Source: Actinoplanes campanulatus (lineage in GTDB: Bacteria; Actinomycetota; Actinomycetes; Mycobacteriales; Micromonosporaceae). Taken from it: a stretch of 64,000 nt of DNA. This document shows positions 35,121-45,125 of this stretch, piece by piece (within the stretch, counting starts at the first letter, position 1; every line of letters starts with the position of its first letter). The notes below the pieces were generated by a model. It searched no databases and was not told where the DNA came from. It was given only the letters and a program-made list of their open reading frames with translations. A program made the position numbers and the translations under genes. The stretch covers positions 342,803 through 406,802 of the forward strand of contig NZ_BMPW01000006.1 of NCBI RefSeq assembly GCF_014647795.1, given 5' to 3'.

Positions 35121-35247
35121 TCCATCTCCCTGGACAGTGCCGTGTGCAGGGTCGCGGGGCGACGGTGGACGGACACAGTGGTGCCCCACTCCGCCGTCGC
35201 TCCGTGACGGTGATGTGGGGCACACGTTACGCCCAAGGTCCGACATC

Positions 35248-35267
35248 TTGTGCGGGGCGGGTCACAA
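35248..35267. promoter_or_regulatory. TTGTG-N10-CACAA inverted repeat upstream of sdhC
   Basis: TTGTG (35248-35252) and CACAA (35263-35267) flank a GC-rich spacer about 130 bases before the sdhC ATG. The half-sites resemble those of the redox repressor Rex, but Rex sites usually have a spacer two bases shorter. Tentative. Confidence 0.3.
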
Positions 35268-35314
35268 AAGCGCCATCCCGGATCGCAGAGATCGGAACCG
35301 ATAAGTTAATGGAT

Positions 35315-36772
35315 CTATCCGGAGGCGTTCCCCGTCACGTTCCACGTCGCCAGGTGCAGGGCGGGAGCGCCGTACCGGGACCGGCCCCACCGCTCCGGCA
35401 ACAGCACCGTCGACGGGCCGATCCCCAGCACCCGGCCCGGGGCCAGCGCCTGCGGGTAGGACTGGGTGAAACGAAGATTGCTCACCGGCGCGGTCACCTC
35501 ACCGTCCTCAACGAGCCAGACGCCGTTACGGGTCAGCCCGGTGATCACGAGAGTCTTGGGGTCGAGGACCCGCGTATACCAAAGATCGGTCACCAGCAGG
35601 CCCCGGCGCATCCGCGCGACCAGCGGCCGGGCCGAATCGGCGATCAGCGCAGGGCCGCCGGCCGACGGGCCGTGACCGGAAAGGGGCTCCGCCTCCAGAC
35701 GGAGGTGCGTGGCGTGCGGCCCCCACGAGCGGGACGCCGGCGACGCGTGCCCGGTCGACTCGGCGCCCGCCCGCGCGGCCGAGGTGCGGTCATGGGTCAC
35801 CGCCGTGGTCACCCCGTCGCGCACCAGCACCAGCGCGCGCCGGGGCGTGCCCTCGTCGTCGAACGGCAGGTCGGCGGCCGGCTCCTCGCGGCCGCCGAGC
35901 GGCTCGTCCACGATGGTCACCGACGGGTCGAACTGCTCCTTGCCCAGCTCGGCGAAGCTCTGCTGCTGGTGGTGCGCCCTGCCGTCGAAGCCGAAGACCG
36001 CGAGGTTCTCCAGCAGGTCGGAGACCGCGTCCGGTTCGAGGACCACTTCGTACTCGCCCGGGGGCAGCTCGACCGGGTTGCGGGCGGCGCGGGCCTTGGC
36101 GGCGGCGCGGGCGCCGAGCACCGCGCCGTCCAGGTCGGCGAGCCGGGCGGAGGCCAGCCGGGCCACCCCGTCCGCGCCGTCCGCGCGGGCGATGCCGTCC
36201 ATCGCGGCCTCCGCGGTCCGCCCCTCGAGGGCCTGCCCTGCGGTGTTGGCGAAGGCGGCCGACACGGACAGTGTCCGGCAGTAGCCGGCCGTCTCCAGGC
36301 CGCCGGCCGCGTCGACGAAGTCGCGGACCCGGCCGGCGCGCTCGGCCGGATCGGCCCGGGCGGTCGCCTCGTCGAAACCGAAGGGGAAGCCGGACCACTC
36401 GTCCGAGCCGGGGTGGCCGGGCGACAGCCACAGCGGGGCCGGCGGGGCGAGGCCCGGCCAGGACCGGTCGGCCGGGCTCACCCGGGCCGCCGCGAGGGTC
36501 CGCTCGACCAGGGCGCGCAGCCCGTCGGCGCTGGTCAGAGTGGTGGAGCCGCCGGCTGTCCGCCCGTCGGTGTGCAGGCGCAGCCGGACCCCGGTGGTGG
36601 CCGAGGCCACGTTCTGATGGATCGCCGAGTTGGCGAACCGGGTCAGCGCCTCGGCCTCGTGCCGCACGTTGACCTCGGCCTCGCAGCCGCGCCCGGCCAC
36701 CTCCCGGACCAGCTCGATGATCCGGGCGGCGAGCTCCAGCCCGTCGCCGGGGGAGAAGTCGAAGTCGCTCAT
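35315..36772 (-). CDS. tldE: TldE/PmbA-type protein, partner of TldD
   Basis: A 485-residue member of the TldD/PmbA family. It has the shared C-terminal half (PFDDEGTPRRALVLVRDGV, then GLLVTDLWYTRVLDP) but lacks the HExxxH zinc motif, as expected for the TldE subunit. TldD and TldE form a heterodimer that digests peptides, including antitoxins and ribosomally made peptide precursors. It overlaps tldD in ATGA, so the subunits are made together. The start MSDFDFSPGDGLELAA is ATG 36772. Confidence 0.92.
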   Translation of the reverse strand: MSDFDFSPGDGLELAARIIELVREVAGRGCEAEVNVRHEAEALTRFANSAIHQNVASATTGVRLRLHTDGRTAGGSTTLTSADGLRALVERTLAAARVSPADRSWPGLAPPAPLWLSPGHPGSDEWSGFPFGFDEATARADPAERAGRVRDFVDAAGGLETAGYCRTLSVSAAFANTAGQALEGRTAEAAMDGIARADGADGVARLASARLADLDGAVLGARAAAKARAARNPVELPPGEYEVVLEPDAVSDLLENLAVFGFDGRAHHQQQSFAELGKEQFDPSVTIVDEPLGGREEPAADLPFDDEGTPRRALVLVRDGVTTAVTHDRTSAARAGAESTGHASPASRSWGPHATHLRLEAEPLSGHGPSAGGPALIADSARPLVARMRRGLLVTDLWYTRVLDPKTLVITGLTRNGVWLVEDGEVTAPVSNLRFTQSYPQALAPGRVLGIGPSTVLLPERWGRSRYGAPALHLATWNVTGNASG

Positions 36773-38205
36773 GCGCGCACCCCCACCCGGACGTTCGTGA
36801 ACCGGGCCGGCGCCGCCGGATGCCCGGTGTGGCCGATCTGGCCGGGCTGCCCCTTGCCGCAGTTGGGCGTGCCCCAGGCGACGGTCTCGCTGGAGAGCAT
36901 GTCCATCGACTGCCAGAACCGGGGGCCGATCCCGGTGTAGGTCGGATTGCGCAGCATCCGCCCCAGCCTCCCGTTCTTGATCTCGTAGCCGATCTCGCAC
37001 CCGAACTGGAAGTTCAGCCGCCGGTCGTCGATCGACCAGGAGCGGTTGACGTCCATGAACACGCCGTCGCCGGTGGCCGCGATGATCTCGTCGAGGGTGT
37101 GCGGACCGGGCTCCAGCCCGACATTCGTCATCCGCACCATGGGCAGCCGGGACCAACCGTCGGAGCGGACGCTGCCCGCGTAGTCCAGCCCGGCGACCGC
37201 CGCCGAATCCCGCCCGGCCAGCACACCCACCCAGACGCCGTCGCGAACCGCGTGCCGCTTGGCGGCCGGGGTGCCCTCGTCGTCGAAGCCGAAACTGCCC
37301 AGCGCGCCGGGGAAGGTGGGGTCGATCGTGATGTTCATCAGCTCGGAGCCGTAGCGCAGCGAGCCGAGCCGGCTCAGATCCAGCCAGCTGGTGCCGGCGA
37401 AGGCCGCCTCCCAGCCGAGGATCCGGTCGAGCTCGATGGCGTGCCCCACCGACTCGTGGATCTGCAGGGCCAGTTGCTCGCCGCCGAGCACCAGGGTGGT
37501 CTCGCCGGACGGGCAGAGCGGTGCGGTCAGCAGCGCCCGCGCCTCCTCGGCCATCCGGGGCGCGTTGCCGACCAGGTCGAGCTCCTCGACCAGCTCCCAC
37601 CCGCGGGTGCCGAACTGGCCGCGGTGCGACGGCCAGGACCGCCGCTGCACCTCGCCGTCACCGATCGCGATCGCCGTGACGCCCGCGCCGCACTCCCGGA
37701 TGTGCTGGTCGATGCGGTGGCCCTCGCTGGAGACGAACCACTTGCGGGTGTCCCAGATCGCGTAGTTGGCCTCGGCCACGTCGGCGCCCGCCGCCTTCGC
37801 CGCGGCGGTGGCCCGGACCAGCAGGTCACCCTTGTCGGACAGCGGGACGCCGAGCGGGTCGATCACGCAGTCGGCGGCCCAGCTCGCCGTGACCGGCTGA
37901 GCCGGCGTCAGCTCGGCGGCCGGCCCGCGGACCAGGGCGCTGGCCGCGGCGATCCGCGCGGCGCGCTCGCCGGCCGCGCGGGCGGAGGGCCCGGACAGAT
38001 CCGGAACGGCGTAGAAACCCCAGCTCGACCCGACCAGAGCGCGGACGCCCAGGCCGGCGCTCTCGTCGAAGCTCAGATCCTCCACATCGCCGTCACGTGC
38101 CGACATGGCCTCGGTCCGCCGCACCATGACGCGTGCGTCGGCATATCGGGCGCCGGCGTCGAGTGCGGCCTGAACCGCCGCACCCGCCTCATCGAAGTGG
38201 CTCAT
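36769..38205 (-). CDS. tldD: TldD metalloprotease subunit
   Basis: A 478-residue TldD. The zinc motif HESVGH occupies residues 250-255, and SFGFDDEGTPAAKRH and the C-terminal PNCGKGQPGQIG (cysteine near the active site) are conserved. With TldE it forms a barrel-shaped protease that cuts unfolded peptides. The gene begins 32 bases after the S9-fold gene, so the three are probably one operon. ATG 38205; a much longer open frame upstream is only the shadow of the S9 gene. Confidence 0.95.
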   Translation of the reverse strand: MSHFDEAGAAVQAALDAGARYADARVMVRRTEAMSARDGDVEDLSFDESAGLGVRALVGSSWGFYAVPDLSGPSARAAGERAARIAAASALVRGPAAELTPAQPVTASWAADCVIDPLGVPLSDKGDLLVRATAAAKAAGADVAEANYAIWDTRKWFVSSEGHRIDQHIRECGAGVTAIAIGDGEVQRRSWPSHRGQFGTRGWELVEELDLVGNAPRMAEEARALLTAPLCPSGETTLVLGGEQLALQIHESVGHAIELDRILGWEAAFAGTSWLDLSRLGSLRYGSELMNITIDPTFPGALGSFGFDDEGTPAAKRHAVRDGVWVGVLAGRDSAAVAGLDYAGSVRSDGWSRLPMVRMTNVGLEPGPHTLDEIIAATGDGVFMDVNRSWSIDDRRLNFQFGCEIGYEIKNGRLGRMLRNPTYTGIGPRFWQSMDMLSSETVAWGTPNCGKGQPGQIGHTGHPAAPARFTNVRVGVRA

Positions 38206-38237
38206 GAACCCGACCCTATGTGCCGGGTGCGACACTT

Positions 38238-40007
38238 TCAGTGGTCCAGCAGGAAGGCGCGCTCCTCGTCGAAACCGGCGTCCGGGACCGACCGGAAGCC
38301 GGGCAGCTCCGCGCCGACCAGCAGCACGTCCGGGGAGCCGCCGCTCAGGGCGTGCTGGGCGTAGACCTCGGCGGAGTCGGACCGGTCGCCCAGGTAGCGC
38401 TCGGCCACCGGGACCGGCAGGTCGGCCCAGTCGGTGACCGGCTCCCGGGCCACCGCGCGGTGGAACAGCTCGGGGCGGCGCAGCACGGCCAGCGCGGCCA
38501 GCCAGCCGCCCAGCCCGTGCCCGCGCACCGCGACCCGGCTCAGGTCCAGGTCCGGGTGCTTGCCGTGCAGCGCGCGCAGGCCGTCGGCCTGGTCGGCGAG
38601 GATCACCTCGGCGAGCCGGCGATGCACCGCCTTCTCGAAACTGGGCGCCACCCCCGGCGTACCCCGGGAATCGATGCTGACGACGGCGAAGCCGGAGTCG
38701 GCCCAGCGCCGGCGCTCCTGCCAGGCCGCGCGGTCCGCGACCACCTGCTGATGCCCGGGCCCCTCGCCCAGGGTGACCAGGACCGGAAGCCGGGTCCCGG
38801 CCACGAAGCCGGTGGGATACAGCACGGCGGCCGGCAACCGCCGGTCGGTGACCCGCTCCAGAGCCGGATCCGGGCGGTACGGCAGGTGCGGCCCCGGCGT
38901 GCGCAAATTCGCCACCCGCCGGTCCCCGCGCCACACCTGTGCCCCGACGACCAGCACGTCCCCGCCCACGGTGACCCGGTCCGCGCCGCCCAGCACGGCC
39001 ACCCGGCTCACCTCCGGCCCCCCGCTGCCCAGCGACGTGCGGACCCGGAACACCTCCCGGACCGCCGGATCCCCGAGGCTGCCCTCGACGATCAGGTCCG
39101 GCGCCCCGGCCGGCCCGCCGTCGTGCGGCAGCGTCCCGGCGACCCGCCGCACGTAGAGCCCGGGCGGGGTGAGCAGGCTGCCGTCGGCGAACAGGCAGCG
39201 GGCGTCGAAGCCGTCGTGGGCCAGTTCGCCGCCGACCAGCACCCGGCCGTCCGGCAGGTGGCGCGGGGTGCCCGGGATGGGTTCCACCCAGCGGGCGTCG
39301 GCCAGTTCCGCGTGCACCTGGGTCTCCCCGGTGCGCGGGTCGATCGAGAGGATCAGTCCGTGCTGCTGCGTCCGGCGCAGCACGGTGATCAGCGGGCCGC
39401 CGCCGAACCAGCGCACCTGGGCCAGGTACGGGTAGGTCTCCCGGTCCCAGTGCACGTCCACCCACCCGTAGTCCAGGTCGAGCAGGTGCAGGCTGGAGGC
39501 CCGGGCACTGCGCACCGCCAGGATCTGGGTCCCGTCCGGCGACCACCACCAGCCCCGGTCCCGCCCGAACTCGGCCGACGCCGGGCCGGGCACACCCCAG
39601 GCGATGGTGCCGCCGTGCTCCCGCCACGCGTTGCCCGGCTCACCGGCCAGCAGCCGGTCCCCCTCCGGCCCGGTGACGTGCAGCGACGCCGCGCCGGGGA
39701 GGTCGGTGACGTAGCCGATCCGCAGGCCCTGCGGGTCGGGCCGGGCGTCGTGGGCGGGCCCGGCGGTCGGCACCGCGGTGACCGTGCCCCCGATCAGGTC
39801 GGCGCGGAACAGCTCACCGTCACGCAGGATCGCGGCGGTACGGGCGTCGCGATCCGCCGCGTACGAGCCGACCGGCCCCTCGACGACCCGGCGTTCCGTC
39901 CCGGAGGCCACGTCCAGCAGCCACAACTCGGCGGATCGGAGGAACACGACTCGGGCGCCGTCGGCACCGACGGTCACGGCGTACGGGTACTCCACGTTTC
40001 CCAGCAT
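38238..40007 (-). CDS. S9 family (DPP IV-like) protein lacking the catalytic triad
   Basis: A 589-residue protein with a beta-propeller (repeats such as [15 protein letters not shown]) and a C-terminal alpha/beta hydrolase domain, the layout of dipeptidyl-peptidase IV. In active enzymes the nucleophile motif is G-W-S-Y-G-G; here it reads GHGLGG with Gly498 in place of serine. The neighbouring EPVTDWADL and AERYLGD are conserved, which anchors the alignment. The usual aspartate loop (G-x-x-D-D-N-V-H) is replaced by GAELPGFRS, and the final histidine region is missing. It is probably a non-catalytic peptide-binding protein working with TldD and TldE. Confidence 0.88.
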   Translation of the reverse strand: MLGNVEYPYAVTVGADGARVVFLRSAELWLLDVASGTERRVVEGPVGSYAADRDARTAAILRDGELFRADLIGGTVTAVPTAGPAHDARPDPQGLRIGYVTDLPGAASLHVTGPEGDRLLAGEPGNAWREHGGTIAWGVPGPASAEFGRDRGWWWSPDGTQILAVRSARASSLHLLDLDYGWVDVHWDRETYPYLAQVRWFGGGPLITVLRRTQQHGLILSIDPRTGETQVHAELADARWVEPIPGTPRHLPDGRVLVGGELAHDGFDARCLFADGSLLTPPGLYVRRVAGTLPHDGGPAGAPDLIVEGSLGDPAVREVFRVRTSLGSGGPEVSRVAVLGGADRVTVGGDVLVVGAQVWRGDRRVANLRTPGPHLPYRPDPALERVTDRRLPAAVLYPTGFVAGTRLPVLVTLGEGPGHQQVVADRAAWQERRRWADSGFAVVSIDSRGTPGVAPSFEKAVHRRLAEVILADQADGLRALHGKHPDLDLSRVAVRGHGLGGWLAALAVLRRPELFHRAVAREPVTDWADLPVPVAERYLGDRSDSAEVYAQHALSGGSPDVLLVGAELPGFRSVPDAGFDEERAFLLDH

Positions 40008-40089
40008 CGCCGATCAAGGGCGACTCGCGCCGGGCAAACCGCGGGCTGGTGAAGCTAGTTCGGCGCTGGTCGCGCGTACAGTATCCGCC

Positions 40090-40965
40090 GTGACTGACCT
40101 TCCAGCCCGCCGTCTGCTGCTGGTGCACGCCCACCCTGACGACGAGGTCATCGGTACCGGCGCGACCATGGCGCACTACGTCTCCGCCGGCGCCCACGTG
40201 ACCCTGGTGACCTGCACCCTCGGTGAGGAGGGCGAGATCCACGTTCCGGATCTGGCCAGGCTCGGCGCGGCGCACGCGGACCAGTTGGGCGGTTACCGCC
40301 TGGTCGAGTGGGAGCGGGCCTGTACCGCGCTCGGCGTCACCGATCACCGGATGCTGGGCGGTCCGGGCCGATACCGTGACTCCGGGATGATGGGCCTGCC
40401 GACGAACGAGCACCCCCGCGCGTTCTGGGGCGCCGACCTGGACGAGGCGGCCGCCCACCTGGTCGAGATCATGCGGGAGATCCGCCCGCAGGTCATGATC
40501 ACCTACGACGAGAACGGCTTCTACGGCCACCCGGACCACATCCAGGCCCACCGGGTCGCGATGCGCGCCGCCGAGCTGGCCGGCCCGGACGGCCCGGAGA
40601 AGATCTACTGGACCGCCATGCCGCTGAGCGTGCTGGTCGACGGCATGGAGGCGTTCCGCGGTTCGGAGAGCAACCCGTTCGCCGAGGTGGAGAAGCCCGA
40701 GGACCTGCCGTTCGGCACGCCGGACGCGGAGATCGCGGCCCGCATCGACGGCACCGACCACTACGCCAAGAAGACCGCGGCGATGCGCGCCCACGCCACC
40801 CAGATCCCGGACAACTCCTGGCTGTACGGGATCGCCGGCGACTTCGGCGGCGAGTTCATGGGCGTGGAGTACTACACGCTGGTCAAGGGCGAGCGCGGCC
40901 CCGGATCCGGCCCGCACGGCTGGGAGAGCGACCTCTTCGCCGGCATCGACACGGGCGACCGATGA
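40090..40965 (+). CDS. mshB: Mycothiol biosynthesis deacetylase MshB
   Basis: A 291-residue LmbE-fold deacetylase. AHPDDE at about 14-19 and GHPDH near residue 155 carry the zinc ligands. The insert around [19 protein letters not shown] is typical of MshB. MshB removes acetyl from GlcNAc-inositol to give GlcN-inositol, the second step towards mycothiol, the main actinobacterial thiol. GTG 40090 is the conserved start. Its stop overlaps the next gene in ATGA. Confidence 0.95.
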   Translation: MTDLPARRLLLVHAHPDDEVIGTGATMAHYVSAGAHVTLVTCTLGEEGEIHVPDLARLGAAHADQLGGYRLVEWERACTALGVTDHRMLGGPGRYRDSGMMGLPTNEHPRAFWGADLDEAAAHLVEIMREIRPQVMITYDENGFYGHPDHIQAHRVAMRAAELAGPDGPEKIYWTAMPLSVLVDGMEAFRGSESNPFAEVEKPEDLPFGTPDAEIAARIDGTDHYAKKTAAMRAHATQIPDNSWLYGIAGDFGGEFMGVEYYTLVKGERGPGSGPHGWESDLFAGIDTGDR

Positions 40966-41414
40966 TCTCCACCGCGACCAGGGCCGCCGGGATCACCGTG
41001 GTGCTCGTCGCCACGGTGGTCACCGCGTTCCTCGAGATGCAGCTCAGCGCCCTGCGGGTGGGTGCGGTCGGCTCGCTGCTGGCCGGCGACTCGCCGTACG
41101 AGGGGAGCGGCTTCCCGCTGCCGCTGGCCGTCCCGCTGGCGGTCGGGGCCAACCTCGCGCTCGCCTGGTTCGCCCTCACCACGGTCGGCCGCTGGGCGGT
41201 GGCCCTTCCCTGGGCCCTGTGGACGCTGATCATGCTGGCCGCCTCGGGCGTCCGCACCGACGGCGGCGACTACCTGGTCGGCGGGGCGAACTGGGTGTTC
41301 CTCGTGACGATGATGGCCGGCAGCCTGACATTTGCCATGTTCTCGTACCGATTGATCCTGAAACCGCCGCCCGTTCCGGCGGCGACTGACAGCGGACTCT
41401 CAGGCACCCTCTAG
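40962..41414 (+). CDS. Small membrane protein next to mshB (DUF6113-like)
   Basis: A 150-residue protein with four likely membrane helices ([67 protein letters not shown]). It overlaps mshB by four bases, and a similar membrane protein follows mshB in many actinobacteria. Its function is unknown; a role near mycothiol metabolism is suggested only by position. Confidence 0.8.
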   Translation: MISTATRAAGITVVLVATVVTAFLEMQLSALRVGAVGSLLAGDSPYEGSGFPLPLAVPLAVGANLALAWFALTTVGRWAVALPWALWTLIMLAASGVRTDGGDYLVGGANWVFLVTMMAGSLTFAMFSYRLILKPPPVPAATDSGLSGTL

Positions 41415-41486
41415 GAATCACCGGGTGCCATCCGCGAAGATGTCCGGCGGAACATTCACACGGTGCGATTCCCCCTGGAGGACGAG

Positions 41487-41954
41487 ATGAGGCAGCAGCG
41501 CTGGTTCAGGATCACGGCGCTGGCGCTCGGCCTGTTCGCGATCAACGCGGTGGCCCGGCTGGTGATCCGCTTCGCGTTCGACGGCGACGACTCCGCCCAG
41601 GGCAGGGCCACGATCGTCATGTTCACGGTGATCGCGCTGGTCCTCGCGGTTCTCACCTTCGTCCGCTCGCAGCGGGAGAGGCCGTCCGGCTGGCTGCCCG
41701 ACGTGGCGTTCGGCGCGCTCGGCGGCATGCTCCTGACCGTCCTGGTGGGACCGTTCCTGAGCGGCCACGGCCCGTTCGCCGACGGCGCCGGCGACTTCTT
41801 CGCCCAGATCTGGATCTACGGCGCCTGCGCCGTCGCCGGGACACTGCTCGGCTTCTGGATTGCCGTCATGCTGGGCCGCGACTACCGCTCCCGGGCGCTG
41901 AAGGCCTTCACCGAGGCCCGCAAGAGCCGCCCCCGCCGGGTCGTCGGCCGTTAA
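41487..41954 (+). CDS. Small membrane protein, unknown
   Basis: A 155-residue protein with about four hydrophobic segments (ITALALGLFAINAVARLVI, IVMFTVIALVLAVLTFV, GALGGMLLTVLVGPFL, IYGACAVAGTLLGFWIAVML) and a basic C-terminus (ARKSRPRRVVGR). ATG 41487 is chosen because GGAGG is five bases upstream; GTG 41463 would add eight residues. The stop TAA overlaps the stop of the convergent GNAT gene in TTAA. No family recognised. Confidence 0.7.
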   Translation: MRQQRWFRITALALGLFAINAVARLVIRFAFDGDDSAQGRATIVMFTVIALVLAVLTFVRSQRERPSGWLPDVAFGALGGMLLTVLVGPFLSGHGPFADGAGDFFAQIWIYGACAVAGTLLGFWIAVMLGRDYRSRALKAFTEARKSRPRRVVGR

Positions 41955-42910
41955 GCCGGCCCTTCCCGGGTCAGATAGGTGTGATGGGTGCTGAACCCGA
42001 GCCGCCCGTAGAGCGCCACGGCCGCCGTGTTCCGCTCCTCCACCTGTAGATACGCGCGGGTCGCGCCACGCTGCGCGGCCCACTGCGCCAGCCCGCGCAT
42101 CACGTGCCGCCCCAGGCCCTGCCGGCGGGCGGCCGGCGCGGTCTGCAGCAGCGACACGCCGAGCCAGCGATCCGGGCCGGTCACCGCACCCCGGGCCACC
42201 GCGACCAGGTCACCCTCCGCGTCGCGGATCTGAGCGAAGACCCTTTCCGGTACGCCGTTCAGAATGCGGATCGCGGCCGCCGGAAGAGTGCCCTTGTGCT
42301 CCGCGACCATCGCGTACCAGTCGTCACCGGCCGCGTCGGCCAGCTCCACCGGCGGCAGCCCGGCGGCGGCCGGCGTGGCGAGCAGCGGCGCCAGCGACGC
42401 GGTCTGCACCAGGGTCAGTGGCCGGCTCGTCCAGCCGCGCTCGTCGAGCGCCGAGTTCACCGGCGCGGCGAGCGGCATGGGCGCGTTGATCAGGGGCTGC
42501 TGGCCGTGGTCCTGGTACCACTTCACCACCGCGTCGATGGCCGCCTCCAGTGGGCGGTCCGGGTCGCCGACCGGGAGCGCCGAGTTGGCCCGGCCGGTCC
42601 AGTTGTCCGCGGCCCGCAGGATCCAGTCGCCCAGCCGGGACCGGACCGGAGCGGGCCACGCCTCGTCGGCGGCCGTCTCCAGGGCGATCACCGCGGCCGC
42701 GTGCGGACGGCGGGCCGGTGGCACCCGCTTGGCCCGGTGGACCTCGCGCAGCGGCACCCGGAGCGTGCCCTTGTCAGTCGCCAGTGTGAGATCGGTCTCG
42801 GTGAGGTCGACGAGTTCACCGAGCGCATCCGTGAAGAGCGTGCGGTCCCCGGTTACGCCTACAATTCGCCGTACCACCACCCGGTGTCCCACATCCTGCT
42901 GTCGGAGCAC
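41951..42910 (-). CDS. GNAT acetyltransferase with N-terminal domain
   Basis: A 319-residue protein. The last 90 residues are a GNAT domain with the acetyl-CoA loop SLLQTAPAARRQGLGRHVM and the final YLQVEERNTAAVALYGRLGF. The first 65 residues form a small beta domain (GELVDLTETDLTLATDKGTL) likely of SH3 type, and the middle (SALPVGDPDRPLEAAIDAVV) resembles a second, degenerate GNAT repeat. The same gene often neighbours fdxA in actinobacteria. GGAGG is six bases before GTG 42910. Substrate unknown. Confidence 0.88.
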   Translation of the reverse strand: MLRQQDVGHRVVVRRIVGVTGDRTLFTDALGELVDLTETDLTLATDKGTLRVPLREVHRAKRVPPARRPHAAAVIALETAADEAWPAPVRSRLGDWILRAADNWTGRANSALPVGDPDRPLEAAIDAVVKWYQDHGQQPLINAPMPLAAPVNSALDERGWTSRPLTLVQTASLAPLLATPAAAGLPPVELADAAGDDWYAMVAEHKGTLPAAAIRILNGVPERVFAQIRDAEGDLVAVARGAVTGPDRWLGVSLLQTAPAARRQGLGRHVMRGLAQWAAQRGATRAYLQVEERNTAAVALYGRLGFSTHHTYLTREGPA

Positions 42911-42992
42911 GCATTACCTCCTTCGGCAGGAATACTAGGCTCTGCAATTTGTCGTCGGCGGTTCCGCGGCGTGGCTTTGAAGGGAAAGACCA

Positions 42993-43319
42993 GTGACCTA
43001 CATCATCGCTGAGCCCTGCCTCGATGTTCTCGACAAGGCATGCATCGAGGAGTGCCCGGTCGACTGCATCTACGAGGGCAACCGGATGCTCTACATCCAC
43101 CCCGATGAGTGCGTCGACTGCGGGGCCTGCGAGCCGGTCTGCCCGGTCGAGGCGATCTTCTACGAGGACGACGTCCCGGAGCAGTGGAAGGACTACACGA
43201 ACGCGAACTACGAGTTCTTCGAGGACCTCGGTTCGCCCGGTGGCGCCTCCAAGGTCGGCAAGATCGAGAAGGACGCGACGTTCGTGGCCGCCCAGCCGCC
43301 GCGCGGGGACGCACACTGA
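42993..43319 (+). CDS. fdxA: Ferredoxin, 7Fe type
   Basis: A 108-residue ferredoxin. Cys9, Cys17 and Cys50 fit the 3Fe-4S cluster and Cys21, Cys40, Cys43 and Cys46 the 4Fe-4S cluster; Cys25 is the extra free cysteine of the 7Fe family. It transfers low-potential electrons to oxidoreductases. The C-terminal extension after residue 60 is typical of mycobacterial and streptomycete FdxA. GTG 42993. Its stop overlaps the likely dapC start. Confidence 0.95.
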   Translation: MTYIIAEPCLDVLDKACIEECPVDCIYEGNRMLYIHPDECVDCGACEPVCPVEAIFYEDDVPEQWKDYTNANYEFFEDLGSPGGASKVGKIEKDATFVAAQPPRGDAH

Positions 43320-44422
43320 GCGCCCTCTCGTCGGCTCTGCCGGACTTCCCCTGGGACCTGCTGGAGCCGGCCAAGACCCTCGCGGCCGCCCACCCGGACG
43401 GCATCGTGGACCTGTCGGTCGGCACCCCCGTCGACCCGGTCCCGCCGGCCGTCCAGGAGGCGCTGTCCGCCGCCTCGGACTCGCCCGGCTACCCGCTGAC
43501 CGCGGGCACGCCGGCGTTGCGCGCCGCCATCGCGGGCTGGCTGGCCCGCGCGTGCGGCACGACCGGTGAGCCGGGTGTGCTGCCCACGATCGGCTCCAAG
43601 GAGCTGGTCGCCTGGCTGCCCACCCTGCTCGGGGTCCGCCCCGGCGACGTGGTGGTCATCCCGAGCGTCTGCTACCCGACGTACGAGGTGGGCGCCCGGC
43701 TGGCCGGCGCCGAGGTGATCCGGTCCGACTCGCTCACCGCGATCGGCCCGGACCGGCGGGTCAAGCTGATCTGGATCAACTCGCCGTCCAACCCGACCGG
43801 CCGGGTGCTCCCCGTCGCGCACCTGCGCAAGGTGGTCGACTGGGCCCGCGAGCGCGGGGTCACCGTGGTCAGCGACGAGTGCTACCTGTCGCTGGGCTGG
43901 GAGACCACCCCGGTCTCGGTGCTCGCCGACGAGGTGACCGGCGGCGACCACACCGGTGTGCTGGCCGTGCACTCGCTCTCCAAGCGCTCCAACCTGGCCG
44001 GCTACCGCGCCGGATTCGTCGGCGGCGACCCGGCGCTGGTCGCCGAGCTGCTGGCGGTGCGCAAACACGCCGGCATGATCGTCCCGGCGCCGGTGCAGGC
44101 GGCCATGATCGCGGCGCTGACCGACGAGACGCACGTCGCCGACCAGCGTGCCCGCTACGCGGCCCGCCGCGACACCCTGCGGACCGCCCTCACCAAGGCC
44201 GGCTTCGAGATCAGCCACTCGGAGGCGGGCCTCTACCTGTGGGCGACCCGCGACGAGGACTGCTGGGCGACCGTGGACCGGCTCGCCCGGCGCGGCATCC
44301 TCGCCGCGCCCGGCGCCTTCTACGGCCCGGCGGCCGCACGCCACGTGCGGATCGCCATGACCGCGACCGACGAGCGGGTGGCGGCCGCGGCCGACCGCCT
44401 CGCGGAGCCGTTCACCGACTGA
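43316..44422 (+). CDS. dapC: N-succinyldiaminopimelate aminotransferase DapC
   Basis: A 368-residue fold-type I aminotransferase. The PLP lysine lies in [16 protein letters not shown], and [13 protein letters not shown] and [12 protein letters not shown] hold the cofactor-binding Asn, Asp and Tyr. It converts N-succinyl-2-amino-6-ketopimelate in lysine and peptidoglycan biosynthesis; dapD and dapE lie 9 kb away. No ATG, GTG or TTG precedes the conserved LPDFPWDLL in frame outside fdxA, so translation probably starts at CTG 43316 in a CTGA overlap with the fdxA stop, with GGGGA six bases upstream. Confidence 0.9.
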   Translation: MSALSSALPDFPWDLLEPAKTLAAAHPDGIVDLSVGTPVDPVPPAVQEALSAASDSPGYPLTAGTPALRAAIAGWLARACGTTGEPGVLPTIGSKELVAWLPTLLGVRPGDVVVIPSVCYPTYEVGARLAGAEVIRSDSLTAIGPDRRVKLIWINSPSNPTGRVLPVAHLRKVVDWARERGVTVVSDECYLSLGWETTPVSVLADEVTGGDHTGVLAVHSLSKRSNLAGYRAGFVGGDPALVAELLAVRKHAGMIVPAPVQAAMIAALTDETHVADQRARYAARRDTLRTALTKAGFEISHSEAGLYLWATRDEDCWATVDRLARRGILAAPGAFYGPAAARHVRIAMTATDERVAAAADRLAEPFTD

Positions 44423-44437
44423 GAGGGGCGCCCCGCC

Positions 44438-45085
44438 GTGGAGAAGACGATCGTCACCGTCCACGGCGAGGCGCGCCGTGAGGTCCCACCGGAGCAGGCC
44501 GTCTTCACCGTGACGGTCTCCGCGGTGGACCGGGACAAGGCCGCCCTGGTCGCCCGCATCAACCAGCGGGCGACCGAGGCGTCGGCCCTCCTCGACCGGT
44601 ACGCCCAGGCCGTCGAGCGCCGGGAGACCACCGGCCTGCAGATGCATCCGGAGTACAACCGGCGTGGCCGGCGCGCCGAGGCGTACCAGGGATCGATCGC
44701 CACGACCGTGACCGTCACCGACTTCGAGCCCCTCGGCGAGCTGCTCTACCAGCTCGCCGGCGCGGAGCTGATCTCCATCTCCGGCCCCTGGTGGCAACTG
44801 CGCCCGGGCAGCCGGGCCGGCGCCGACGTGCGCCGGGAGGCGGTCGCCGACGCCCTGACCCGCGCTAGGGAGTACGCCACGGCGGTCGGTTCCGAGCTGG
44901 ACCGGATCCTCGAGATCGCCGACGCCGACACGGCCGGCGGGCACCCGATGATGCGGGCCGCCGCCTTCGCGGGCGGCGCCGCCGAGGACACCGGCGGCTT
45001 CGATCTGTCGCCCGAGCGGCAGACCGTCGAGGCGCGGGTGCTGCTGCGGGTCACCATCACCGAGCCGACCCTGCCGCCGGCCTGA
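44438..45085 (+). CDS. SIMPL-domain protein (DUF541)
   Basis: A 215-residue protein made of one SIMPL/DUF541 domain. Characteristic segments are IVTVHGEARREVPPEQAVF at the N-terminus, YQGSIATTVTVTDFEPLGEL in the middle and the pair of helices REAVADALTRAREYATAVG. Relatives include BP26 of Brucella and IRAK-binding SIMPL, which form ring assemblies. No signal peptide is seen here, unlike many periplasmic members. It starts 15 bases after dapC. Function unknown. Confidence 0.85.
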   Translation: MEKTIVTVHGEARREVPPEQAVFTVTVSAVDRDKAALVARINQRATEASALLDRYAQAVERRETTGLQMHPEYNRRGRRAEAYQGSIATTVTVTDFEPLGELLYQLAGAELISISGPWWQLRPGSRAGADVRREAVADALTRAREYATAVGSELDRILEIADADTAGGHPMMRAAAFAGGAAEDTGGFDLSPERQTVEARVLLRVTITEPTLPPA

Positions 45086-45125
45086 TCCGCCACTTCCGGC
45101 AACGCGCGCTGACCCTGCCGTCTCC

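Noticed and set aside
36769-39627. A 952-residue open frame on the minus strand
   Set aside because: Only the last 478 residues are TldD; the rest is an out-of-frame shadow of the S9-fold gene, kept open by high GC.
43109-43315. ATG start for dapC inside fdxA
   Set aside because: It would add 69 residues read out of frame through the ferredoxin gene with no family match.
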